Shown here in pieces: positions 1-5,853 of a stretch of DNA of 21,100 nt. The stretch lies in NCBI GenBank assembly GCA_018716545.1, contig DVJU01000099.1, positions 1 through 21,100 on the forward strand, written 5' to 3'. The position numbers and the translations under genes are program-made. Each line of letters begins with the position of its first letter. Within the stretch, counting starts at the first letter, position 1. Below the pieces are notes generated by a model. The model worked only from the letters and a program-made list of their open reading frames with translations, did not search any database and was not told the DNA's origin. The DNA comes from Scatomorpha pullicola. Its GTDB lineage: Bacteria > Bacillota > Clostridia > Oscillospirales > Oscillospiraceae.

Positions 1-930
1 CAGCTCGGTCAGGGCGAGGCCGTCAACGGCCTCTCTGGCCGTGAGCTTTACGGCGGCCCCGTCGCCGAAATTGACCTGCACCGTGGCTCCGTCGGCAGGA
101 CCCTGGCTGAGCGAAAGGGCGTCCTCGCCGCCGCGGGGTGCGGAGTTGGGGATGTATTCGTCTTTGATCACGCCCGCCAGCTCTGAGTAGGGGATGACGA
201 AGACAACGCTGCCCACGGCGTAGGGGGCGATCTCCTCCGGCGAGGCGAAGACGGCCAGGCCGTCAGGGGAGAGGTACCACTCTCCGCTCTGCAGGACGCC
301 GGCGGCGAACTCCTCCAGGCTGTAGAAGCTGTCCGAGTTGGGGTCGTTGGCGGCGGCGTCCAGTATGTATTCCCGCACGGCTTCGGTCAGCGCGCCGGAA
401 TTCACCGCAAGTGTCTCCGGCGTGATGCGCTCGCCGGTGCGCAGGTCGTACGTGAGGCCGAAGCCGCGCCCGGTGGGGTGGGGGCCGCCGGCCATGCGGC
501 TCTCCGTGCACTGGAGGCTCAGCACCCGGCCGTCACAGCGCATGAGCTCCACGCTGCGGTCGAGACCGTAGCCCTGCCGGTTCCAGGAGCGGCGGCCGGC
601 CTCGTCAAGGGCGCCGTAGGCCGCGCCGGCGGCCTCGGTCACGGGGGAGAGGTCGGCTTCGCCGGGGGCCAGCGCGGCGTTGGCGTCCGCCGTTACGGCC
701 TCTCCGGCGCCGCTGCTTCCCTCCACGGTGACATCTACGGACGGGTAGGTGTAATAGTAAAGGTCGGTGCCGTCCTGCCCGACTCCCTTGGTGAGCGTGT
801 CGAACTGCACTACCGTGCGCGGCGAGTTTTCAGCCGGGGCGTCCGTTCCGCCGGACGGGGCCTGTGAGAGGCCGCAGCCAGTAAGGCAGAGCGCGGACAG
901 GAGCAGCACAAGGGCTGTGAGCTTTTTCAC
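1..930 (-). CDS. Secreted lipoprotein with DUF3298-type domain (3' end beyond window)
   Basis: Membrane-anchored extracytoplasmic lipoprotein of unknown function. I see 310 codons and the gene continues past the left edge. The N-terminus has two lysines, a hydrophobic stretch and a lipobox L16-T-G-C19, so signal peptidase II processing and lipidation at Cys19 are expected. The middle (GGPHPTGRGFGLTYDLRTGE) and the later stretch (YLSPDGLAVF, then EIAPYAVG, then VFVIPYSEL) match the pattern I know from DUF3298/RsiV C-terminal domains. There is no N-terminal cytoplasmic anti-sigma domain, so it is not RsiV itself. Start choice: GAGGAGGG lies 7 nt before GTG at 930 but only 1 nt before the in-frame ATG at 936, so I prefer GTG. 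It follows the ZIP transporter by 88 nt with no obvious promoter between, so the two may be cotranscribed. The ligand is unknown. Confidence 0.78.
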   Translation of the reverse strand, partial: MKKLTALVLLLSALCLTGCGLSQAPSGGTDAPAENSPRTVVQFDTLTKGVGQDGTDLYYYTYPSVDVTVEGSSGAGEAVTADANAALAPGEADLSPVTEAAGAAYGALDEAGRRSWNRQGYGLDRSVELMRCDGRVLSLQCTESRMAGGPHPTGRGFGLTYDLRTGERITPETLAVNSGALTEAVREYILDAAANDPNSDSFYSLEEFAAGVLQSGEWYLSPDGLAVFASPEEIAPYAVGSVVFVIPYSELAGVIKDEYIPNSAPRGGEDALSLSQGPADGATVQVNFGDGAAVKLTAREAVDGLALTEL

Positions 931-1018
931 GAACATCCCTCCTCGGATTCACTGGGGCGGCGGGCACGCGGGGCGTCCCGCCTGCAGGTCAGACGAGCGC
1001 GGGGAGGCTTTGTTCCAC

Positions 1019-1801
1019 TCAGCCGAGGGCCACGTCAAGGATCATCATGATGACGAAGCCCGCCGCCGCGCCTATGGTGCCGATGTTGGAGTGCTCTCCG
1101 GCCTGGGACTCGGGTATCAGCTCCTCAACCACGACGTATATCATCGCGCCCGCCGCAAAAGAGAGTATGTACGGCAGTATGGGGGTTATGACGCTCGTGA
1201 GGGCGATCGTGAGCAGTGCCCCTATGGGCTCCACCGCGCCGGAGGCCACGCCGAGGGCAAAGGAGCGGCCGCGCCGCGCGCCCTCGCTGGCCAGCGGCAT
1301 GGATATGACGGCACCTTCCGGAATGTTCTGCAGCGCGATGCCTGCGGAGAGGGCGAAGGCGGAGGCCAGCGAGAGCCCTGCCTCCCCCTGCATGGCGCCG
1401 GCAAAGACCACGCCGACAGCCATGCCCTCGGGCAGGTTGTGCAGCGTGACGGCGAGGAAGAGCATGGTGCTCTTGCCCAGGCTGACAGGGCAGCCCTCGG
1501 GCTTGTCGCAGTCCAGGTGCTGGTGGGGCACCACGCTGTCGAGGATGAGAAGGAAGGCGACACCGGCCAGGAAACCTACCGCCGCCGGCAGCCAGGCGGT
1601 CACCCCCTGGCCCTGGGCCATATCTATGGCCGGGATGAGCAGTGACCAGACGCTGGCGGCTATCATGACGCCGGAGGCAAAGCCGAGCAGCAGCTTCTGT
1701 ACCCAGGGCCGGATAGCGCCGCGCAGGAGGAAAACCGCCCCCGCGCCCAGCGCGGTCCCGGCAAAGGGGATCAGTATACCTATGAGCATGTTAGTCCACA
1801 T
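1019..1801 (-). CDS. ZIP-family divalent metal transporter
   Basis: Predicted inner-membrane importer of zinc or related divalent metals (ZIP family, prokaryotic ZupT/GufA-like). It has 260 residues, normal for the family, with about eight hydrophobic segments. The signature metal-site motifs are intact: H121-N-L-P-E-G126 in the fourth transmembrane helix and Q158-N-I-P-E-G163 in the fifth. The loop before helix four, HQHLDCDKPEGC (93-104), holds two His and two Cys, as expected for the variable metal-binding loop. Start: ATG at 1801 is preceded by GAGGTGAG at about 4 nt; the longer open frame upstream lacks family-like sequence. Downstream lies the lipoprotein gene. The actual metal cannot be told from sequence alone. 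Confidence 0.9.
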   Translation of the reverse strand: MWTNMLIGILIPFAGTALGAGAVFLLRGAIRPWVQKLLLGFASGVMIAASVWSLLIPAIDMAQGQGVTAWLPAAVGFLAGVAFLLILDSVVPHQHLDCDKPEGCPVSLGKSTMLFLAVTLHNLPEGMAVGVVFAGAMQGEAGLSLASAFALSAGIALQNIPEGAVISMPLASEGARRGRSFALGVASGAVEPIGALLTIALTSVITPILPYILSFAAGAMIYVVVEELIPESQAGEHSNIGTIGAAAGFVIMMILDVALG

Positions 1802-2135
1802 AAACTCACCTCGCACCCATTGTAGCATAAACCCGCCGCAAAGCGAAGAAAAATGTCCCTGCGCCGCAAAAGACGCCCCCCGGCCGGGGAGAGGCTGCGT
1901 GCAGTAATGGTGTGCCGGACACGTCATAGGACCGGGAACAAGCGCGGCGCTGCAAAGCAAAAGAGCGCTTTATACGAACAGGAGTCAGGCTAACCTCTGG
2001 GGGCACATGGCTTTTTTGAGAAATGTTGACAAAAATGATACACGTAATTGTAACAGTAAAACCAACTGCGAGCCCAGTGAAACGGGTTCGATTCGGAGAG
2101 GAGCTGCGACAGAATGAGTGAGAAGTGACTTTTGT
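1802..2135. other. Intergenic region between ssrA terminator and ZIP gene
   Basis: No gene is supported in these ~330 bases. Open frames here have no ribosome binding site or recognisable protein. It must hold the ZIP promoter (minus strand). A TATAAA at about 1968-1973 read on the minus strand is the only weak -10 candidate, and it has no good -35. The stretch 2011-2070 is strikingly AT-rich against the surroundings and includes a plus-strand TTGACA promoter-like element listed separately. Confidence 0.5.
2026..2054 (+). promoter_or_regulatory. Promoter-like element pointing antisense into ssrA
   Basis: A perfect TTGACA at 2026-2031, a 17-nt spacer and TGTAAC (4 of 6 to TATAAT) at 2049-2054. 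No plus-strand gene follows. A transcript would run into the ssrA terminator and gene in antisense. It may be fortuitous in an AT-rich patch. Confidence 0.3.
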
Positions 2136-2173
2136 AAAAAAGTCGCTGCGAACGATATGCCGTCCGCAGCGAC
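2136..2173 (-). terminator. Rho-independent terminator of ssrA
   Basis: On the minus strand, a perfect 9-bp stem (arms 2165-2173 and 2142-2150; GTCGCTGCG/CGCAGCGAC) with a 14-nt loop is followed directly by six U residues (2141-2136). It starts 1 nt after the tmRNA 3' CCA, so it closes the ssrA transcript. Confidence 0.93.
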
Positions 2174-2174
2174 G

Positions 2175-2525
2175 TGGTGGAGGCGGGGGGAATCGAACCC
2201 CCGTCCGAAAGTGCTTCCTCCGGAACCTCTCCGGGCGCAGAGAGTTATTTACATTCCCTTATCCGGACGTGAACGCTCACACTTCCGGGTTTGGTAGCTT
2301 CATTGTGCATGGTGCGCTCAAAGCTTTGCGCACTCACGTTCGCCGCTGATCAACGCCCAGCATCCGGGTCGCGGCCCTCCCGGAGTGGACGCTCACTGCT
2401 TAGGCAGCGAGAAGAACAGGTTCGTTGTCGTTGTTCTTTAATTTATAGGTGCCCGTTTTAAGGATGTCAGGCGCATCCGCCCGCTATTCCAGTCTCCGCA
2501 CCCCCGTCGAAACCAGTACGCCCCC
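2175..2525 (-). ncRNA. ssrA: Transfer-messenger RNA (tmRNA)
   Basis: Ribosome rescue RNA that, with SmpB, frees stalled ribosomes and adds a degradation tag. It is 351 nt, normal for a one-piece tmRNA. The tRNA-like domain is clear. The 5' end GGGGGCG (2525-2519) pairs with CGCCTCC near the 3' end, giving a 7-bp acceptor stem with the G3-U70 wobble that marks alanine acceptance. The D-arm-like ACTGGTTTCGACGG follows, and the T-arm is GGGGG-TTCGATT-CCCCC. An encoded A and CCA close the 3' end at 2175. The tag frame ends with TAA at 2400. No good sigma-70 promoter lies immediately upstream; the 5' side is the repeat array, so the RNA may come from a longer precursor trimmed by RNase P. smpB lies about 2.1 kb upstream on the same strand. 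Confidence 0.96.
2400..2438 (-). other. tmRNA tag-peptide reading frame (KNNDNEPVLLAA-stop)
   Basis: Within ssrA the frame AAG AAC AAC GAC AAC GAA CCT GTT CTT CTC GCT GCC TAA encodes KNNDNEPVLLAA. The acidic/Asn-rich start and hydrophobic LLAA end are what ClpXP-type proteases recognise. The exact resume codon cannot be fixed; one residue more upstream (TTA) is possible. Confidence 0.85.
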
Positions 2526-2534
2526 GCGTCGTCG

Positions 2535-2620
2535 GCGCAAAGTCCGCTCAACTTCGTTTCCGGCAAAAGCTAGAAGCTATTGCCGAAAACTGCGTTCGCT
2601 TCCTTGCGCCTCCTCTCAAA
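2535..2620. repeat. 86-nt palindromic intergenic repeat, copy 1
   Basis: First of two near-identical 86-nt units in the 348-nt gap between the cyclophilin and ssrA. The outer ends GCGCAA and TTGCGC are inverted. The core is a hairpin (CGGCAA arm, AGCT arm, AGA loop) centred near 2574. The unit is identical to copy 2 except inside the hairpin. It begins 10 nt upstream of the tmRNA 5' end, where the ssrA promoter would be expected. It has the look of a REP- or MITE-like dispersed element; no coding role is supported. Confidence 0.85.
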
Positions 2621-2651
2621 ACCGAACCCGCTTCGCTGGGCTTCGGTTTTG
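2617..2651. repeat. Hairpin between the two repeat copies
   Basis: Perfect 10-bp inverted repeat CAAAACCGAA (2617-2626) / TTCGGTTTTG (2642-2651), extended inward by CCC/GGG with one bulged base and an 8-nt loop. It could slow or end transcription from the cyclophilin side, but there is no clean U-run after it on either strand. Confidence 0.7.
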
Positions 2652-2663
2652 TGTTGGGGGATA

Positions 2664-2749
2664 GCGCAAAGTCCGCTCAACTTCGTTTCCGGCAAGAGCC
2701 TGCGGCTTATGCCGAAAACTGCGTTCGCTTCCTTGCGCCTCCTCTCAAA
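2664..2749. repeat. 86-nt palindromic intergenic repeat, copy 2
   Basis: Second unit, 129 nt downstream of copy 1 and in the same orientation. Flanks of about 32 and 38 nt are identical to copy 1, and the differences are confined to the 16-nt hairpin interior. There the innermost pair T-A of copy 1 is C-G in copy 2, so the stem is kept although the bases differ. Confidence 0.85.
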
Positions 2750-2768
2750 CTGAAAGCCTGGGGATTTG

Positions 2769-2794
2769 CGCAAAGGTCGCTTTGCTCCTTTGCG
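2769..2794. repeat. Small palindrome CGCAAAGG / CCTTTGCG
   Basis: Perfect 8-bp inverted repeat with a 10-nt loop. It shares the GCGCAAAG word with the ends of the 86-nt units and probably belongs to the same family in shortened form. Confidence 0.65.
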
Positions 2795-2806
2795 TGGTGG
2801 GGTTGG

Positions 2807-2833
2807 GCGCAAGGACGCTTTGCGCCCTTGCGC
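2807..2833. repeat. Small palindrome GCGCAAGG / CCTTGCGC
   Basis: Perfect 8-bp inverted repeat with an 11-nt loop, about 40 nt past the cyclophilin stop codon on its transcript. It may act as a weak transcription or mRNA end signal. There is no U-run. Confidence 0.65.
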
Positions 2834-2873
2834 GGAATTATAGCATATGTGATGGGGGAGATGTTTACGAAAT

Positions 2874-3395
2874 TTAGAACTTTACCGGCTCGGGGTAGTC
2901 GACGCCGAAGGTCTCGGCGGTGGCAGTCTTGATGCGCTGCTCGGTCTTGGGACGGTCATTGTAGTCGGTGGGGGTGTTGGCGATCTCGTCGACGACCTCC
3001 ATGCCCTCTATCACCTTGCCAAAGGCGGCGTACTCGCCGTCAAGGTGGGGAGCCTTGTCGTGCATGATGAAGAACTGGCTGCCGGCCGTATCGGGCATCA
3101 TGCTGCGCGCCATGCTGAGGACGCCGCGGTCATGCTTGAGGTTGTTCTTGGAAAAGCCGTTGTGCTTGAACTCGCCCTTGATGCGGTAGCCGGGGCCGCC
3201 CATGCCGGTGCCCTGAGGATCGCCGCCCTGTATCATGAAGCCGGGGATGACCCGGTGGAAAATAAGTCCGTTGTAGAAGCCGCTGTTTACGAGGCTGAGG
3301 AAATTGTTTACGGTATTCGGTGCAATTTCGGGGTACAGCTCGGCCTTGATCACGCCGCCGTTTTCCATTTCAATGGTTACTACAGGGTTTGGCAT
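2874..3395 (-). CDS. Cyclophilin-type peptidyl-prolyl cis-trans isomerase
   Basis: Protein-folding enzyme that isomerises Xaa-Pro bonds. It has 173 residues, one cyclophilin domain and no signal peptide or lipobox, so a cytoplasmic location is expected. The active-site segment F46-H-R48-V-I-P-G-F53-M-I-Q56-G-G-D and the S106-Q-F-F segment are intact, including the catalytic Arg48. The position of the cyclosporin-contact Trp of human CypA is His117 (APHLDG), as in many bacterial forms, which suggests low drug affinity. The ATG at 3395 has AAAGGA 10 nt upstream. It follows the SLH gene by 25 nt, so it is probably in one transcript with smpB and the SLH gene. Its coupling to those genes is not explained by known function. 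Confidence 0.93.
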   Translation of the reverse strand: MPNPVVTIEMENGGVIKAELYPEIAPNTVNNFLSLVNSGFYNGLIFHRVIPGFMIQGGDPQGTGMGGPGYRIKGEFKHNGFSKNNLKHDRGVLSMARSMMPDTAGSQFFIMHDKAPHLDGEYAAFGKVIEGMEVVDEIANTPTDYNDRPKTEQRIKTATAETFGVDYPEPVKF

Positions 3396-3420
3396 TTGAC
3401 ATTCGTCCTTTCTCTTATGG

Positions 3421-4623
3421 TTATCCGACCAGTGCGGCCGCCGCCTCGCGCACGGCTTCCTCATCCATACCGGGCGTTATCTCGCTGCGGTAGAGCAGCT
3501 GGATGACAGCCCAATCGAGGGTGGTAGGCCAGGCGGTATCCGTATGGTACTGATAGAATATGCTTTCCGGGTGGTCATATGTATCGGTCAGCAGACCGAG
3601 ACTCTGGCAGAGCTCCTCAACGATGACCGCGTTGCGCAGCTCCTGGGTGATGTCCGTGCGGTAATATATGTCGCCGTTTTCAATGCAGTAATCGCTCCAC
3701 CAGATGTTGACATAGCCGTTATAGGAGTTGCCCGTGGCGGCAATGATGCCGTCGGCGTCGACAAAGTGGATGGTGAGATCGGCGCTCTCCGCGCTGCCGG
3801 CCTCGCTCATGCCGGGGAAGCCGGGAACCCTGTTGATGGCTTCAATAAGCGCATTTATCTGAGCAAGGTCGGCGTCCGTGGCCTCGCCCTCGATGTAGTA
3901 GGTGAACGGCTCGACCCATTTTATCACGTTCTCGCCGGCGTCGCCGTACTCGGCGCCGAGAGCGACGTCGCAGAAGTAATTGATGATCTGATCGGCGGTG
4001 TAGCCGGCGGCCGTTATGGCCGGAGCGGTCTCCTCAGGCTCATCGCCTATGTGGCTGGCGCGGTAGAGCAGCGTCGCGGCCTGGGCGCGCGTCAGCGTAG
4101 CCTGGGGGCGGAGGGTGTTGTCCTCATATCCGTCGAGCAGGCCGTTGGCGTAGAGCGCCATGACGCTGCCGAGATAGTCGCTGCCGATGTCGCCGGAGTC
4201 GGTAAACTCAAGCACCGTGCCGGCGGGGTATCCCAGGCCGAGAGCCGCTGCGATTATCTTGCAGGCCAGCTCGCGGGTGACGGGCACGTCATATTCGCCG
4301 CGCGCAACGTCGCTCTCGCTTATCCAGCCGGAGCGGTAGGCGTGATCCATCTGGAGCCCGCCCCAGTAATCTTCGGCCTCGCCGGTGGGGGCGCCGGCCA
4401 TGCGTGCGGCCATGGTCACGAATTCGGCGATAGTCACGGTGCGATCGGGCTTGAACGTACCGTCTTCATAGCCGTCTATATATCCGGAGGCCACCATTTC
4501 ACTGACTTCGTTGTAAAACCAGCTGCCTGGTGTTACGTCTGTCAGATTGGCGTCCGCGTAGGCGGAAACCGCCAGCGTGAGGACAACAGATGCGGCGACA
4601 ATGCCGGAGAATAGCTTTTTCAT
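3421..4623 (-). CDS. Secreted S-layer-homology protein with DUF2927-like C-terminal domain
   Basis: Predicted cell-surface protein, 400 residues. The signal peptide covers residues 1-23 or 1-25 (KK, hydrophobic core, AYA-DA). Three SLH modules follow at about 27-70 (WFYNEVSEMV, GYIDGYEDGTFKPD), 83-126 (weaker) and 138-188 (GLLDGYEDNTLRPQATLTRAQ). These normally bind pyruvylated secondary wall polymer. The C-terminal part (about 205-400) has a stretch, VIVEELCQSLGLLTD (333-347) then SIFYQ, resembling DUF2927 proteins, with LLYRSEITPGM near the end. This recalls a metallopeptidase fold, but a full HExxH motif is absent (EELCQ instead), so activity is doubtful. AAAGGAGG lies 8 nt before ATG. It sits 32 nt after smpB. 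The family assignment of the C-terminal domain is from memory and tentative. Confidence 0.85.
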   Translation of the reverse strand: MKKLFSGIVAASVVLTLAVSAYADANLTDVTPGSWFYNEVSEMVASGYIDGYEDGTFKPDRTVTIAEFVTMAARMAGAPTGEAEDYWGGLQMDHAYRSGWISESDVARGEYDVPVTRELACKIIAAALGLGYPAGTVLEFTDSGDIGSDYLGSVMALYANGLLDGYEDNTLRPQATLTRAQAATLLYRASHIGDEPEETAPAITAAGYTADQIINYFCDVALGAEYGDAGENVIKWVEPFTYYIEGEATDADLAQINALIEAINRVPGFPGMSEAGSAESADLTIHFVDADGIIAATGNSYNGYVNIWWSDYCIENGDIYYRTDITQELRNAVIVEELCQSLGLLTDTYDHPESIFYQYHTDTAWPTTLDWAVIQLLYRSEITPGMDEEAVREAAAALVG

Positions 4624-4655
4624 GGCGAACGCCTCCTTTAAGCAGTCTGTGCGGC

Positions 4656-5120
4656 TCAATACCGCTCCTTCATGGCTCTGTCCATATCTCGCCGCGCCTG
4701 CTTTTCCGCCTCGGCATCGCGCTTGTCGTGGAGCTTTTTGCCCTTGCACAGACCGACCTCGAGCTTGACGCGCCCGTCCCTGAAATACAGCGAGAGCGGT
4801 ATGAGCGCCACGCCGTCCTGCATGACGCGGGCGTTGAGCTTCATTATCTCGCGCTTGTGCATCAGAAGGCGCTTGGGTCTCATGGGGTCGCGGTTGAAGA
4901 TGTTGCCCTTTTCATAGGGGCTGATGTGCAGACCGCGGGCGAATATCTCGCCGTCCTTTATGGTGCAGAAGGAGTCCTTGAGGTTCACGGTTCCGGCGCG
5001 GATGCTCTTGACCTCGGTGCCAAAGAGCTCTATGCCCGCTTCGTATCGCTCCAGCACGAAGTAGTCGTGGAACGCCTTGCGGTTTTGCGCTATTTGCTTT
5101 ATGCCCTGCGCACGCGCCAA
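4656..5120 (-). CDS. smpB: SsrA-binding protein SmpB
   Basis: RNA-binding partner of tmRNA in trans-translation. It brings alanyl-tmRNA to stalled ribosomes and its C-terminal tail probes the empty mRNA channel. It has 154 residues, standard length. Typical segments: AQNRKAFHDYFVLERYEAGI, GTEVKSIRAGTVNLKDSF, HISPYEKGN, PMRPKRLLMHKREI, and the basic tail KGKKLHDKRDAEAEKQ. Start: TTG at 5120 with GGAGGTG 6 nt upstream gives the usual SmpB N-terminus (ARAQGIKQIAQNRKA); no ATG fits. An extended -10 promoter lies about 30 nt upstream. It is the first gene of a minus-strand group smpB-SLH-cyclophilin, with ssrA further down. Confidence 0.97.
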   Translation of the reverse strand: MARAQGIKQIAQNRKAFHDYFVLERYEAGIELFGTEVKSIRAGTVNLKDSFCTIKDGEIFARGLHISPYEKGNIFNRDPMRPKRLLMHKREIMKLNARVMQDGVALIPLSLYFRDGRVKLEVGLCKGKKLHDKRDAEAEKQARRDMDRAMKERY

Positions 5121-5150
5121 ATTATGCACCTCCGAAAATGAACTCGATAA

Positions 5151-5159
5151 AGTATACCA
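5151..5159 (-). promoter_or_regulatory. Extended -10 promoter of smpB
   Basis: On the minus strand TGG-TATACT (5159-5151) forms an extended -10 (TGn plus 5 of 6 to TATAAT). The -35 position 17 nt upstream is poor (TTTATT). It lies about 30 nt before the smpB start. Confidence 0.5.
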
Positions 5160-5189
5160 TACCTTGCGTGAAAAATAAACCGATGCAAC

Positions 5190-5206
5190 ATTACATTTAT
5201 GTTTCA
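5190..5206 (-). promoter_or_regulatory. Candidate WalR box in the smpB / NUDIX-walRK divergent region
   Basis: Read on the minus strand: TGAAAC-ATAAA-TGTAAT, matching 11 of 12 specified positions of the WalR consensus TGTWAH-N5-TGTWAH. It lies just upstream of where the -35 of the rightward NUDIX-walR promoter would be, and about 35-50 nt upstream of the smpB -10. Found by eye; binding is not shown. Confidence 0.45.
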
Positions 5207-5234
5207 CTTGGGGCTGGAATTAACGTGGGAAATA

Positions 5235-5243
5235 TGGTATCAT
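5235..5243 (+). promoter_or_regulatory. Extended -10 promoter of the NUDIX-walRK unit
   Basis: TGG-TATCAT (5235-5243) is an extended -10 with 5 of 6 to TATAAT. No good -35 is seen, which would fit an activator-dependent promoter such as one served by the adjacent WalR-like box. It lies about 55 nt before the NUDIX start. Confidence 0.4.
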
Positions 5244-5298
5244 GTATGCGGCCAGGTCTGCCCGGAGCAGGCGGATAGGCCGGGAGGTAGTAAACTAT

Positions 5299-5853
5299 AT
5301 GGCTTTTGAGAAGAAAATAGACGGAAAAACGCTCTATGAAGGCGTCATTGTGAACGTGCGCCTGGATCGCGCGGAGCTTGTCAACGGCGACGTCGTCCGC
5401 CGCGAGGTGGTGGAGCACCCCGGCGGGGTCACGGTCATACCCGTGGAGGAGGACGGCACCGTCTGGTGCGTGAGGCAGTTCCGGTATCCGTTCCAGCGCG
5501 AGATGCTGGAGGTTCCGGCGGGAAAGCTGGAGATAGGCGAGAAGCCCCTGCCCGCCGCAGTACGCGAGCTGAGCGAGGAGACCGGCCTGGAGGCCGGACG
5601 CATGATCTACCTCGGCGCCTGCTGCACGTCGCCCGGGTTCTCCACCGAGGTGCTGCACATTTACCTGGCGCTGGAGCTCAAGCACGGCGACGCGCACCCG
5701 GACGAGGACGAATTCCTGAACGTGGAGAAGCACTCGCTTGAGACGCTGACCGAGATGGTCATGAGCGGTGAGATAGACGACGCCAAGACGATTATCGCTG
5801 TGCTGAAGGCACGCAGATTTCTGGAGGCAGAAGGATGGAGAGAAAAGTACTGA
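5299..5853 (+). CDS. NUDIX hydrolase, ADP-ribose pyrophosphatase type
   Basis: Probably hydrolyses ADP-ribose or a related nucleotide sugar to AMP and sugar phosphate in the cytoplasm. It has 184 residues. The NUDIX box is complete at 75-97: G75-x5-E81-x7-R89-E90-L-S-E93-E94-T-G96-L97, with the two metal-binding glutamates. The sequence around it (PVEEDGTVWCVRQFRYPFQREMLE before, GACCTSPGFSTE after) is typical of the NudF/YjhB-like ADP-ribose group. Start: ATG at 5299 with GGGAGGT 10 nt upstream; a longer frame to 5242 would overlap the promoter and adds non-family residues. The end overlaps walR by 19 nt, so the two are translationally linked. The substrate is inferred. Confidence 0.9.
   Translation: MAFEKKIDGKTLYEGVIVNVRLDRAELVNGDVVRREVVEHPGGVTVIPVEEDGTVWCVRQFRYPFQREMLEVPAGKLEIGEKPLPAAVRELSEETGLEAGRMIYLGACCTSPGFSTEVLHIYLALELKHGDAHPDEDEFLNVEKHSLETLTEMVMSGEIDDAKTIIAVLKARRFLEAEGWREKY

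Noticed and set aside
931..1018. Terminator between the ZIP gene and the lipoprotein gene
   Set aside because: A GGCGGG/CCCGCC pairing is possible, but no U-run follows, so I do not call a terminator.
2072..2100. tRNA T-arm-like GGGTTCGATTC upstream of the ssrA terminator
   Set aside because: The bases on either side do not pair into a T stem, and no acceptor, anticodon or D arm can be built around it.
2125..2349. Open reading frame on the plus strand across the ssrA 3' half
   Set aside because: It is antisense to the tmRNA tRNA-like domain; such frames with GGNRTP-type sequence are a frequent false call over tRNA T-arms.
2570..2812. Minus-strand open frame encoding FERRRKEANAVFG twice
   Set aside because: The repeated peptide is only the translation of the 86-nt DNA repeat; there is no ribosome binding site or protein-like context.
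2535..2833. CRISPR array
   Set aside because: There are only two long repeats with unequal, partly palindromic spacing and no uniform spacers or cas genes.
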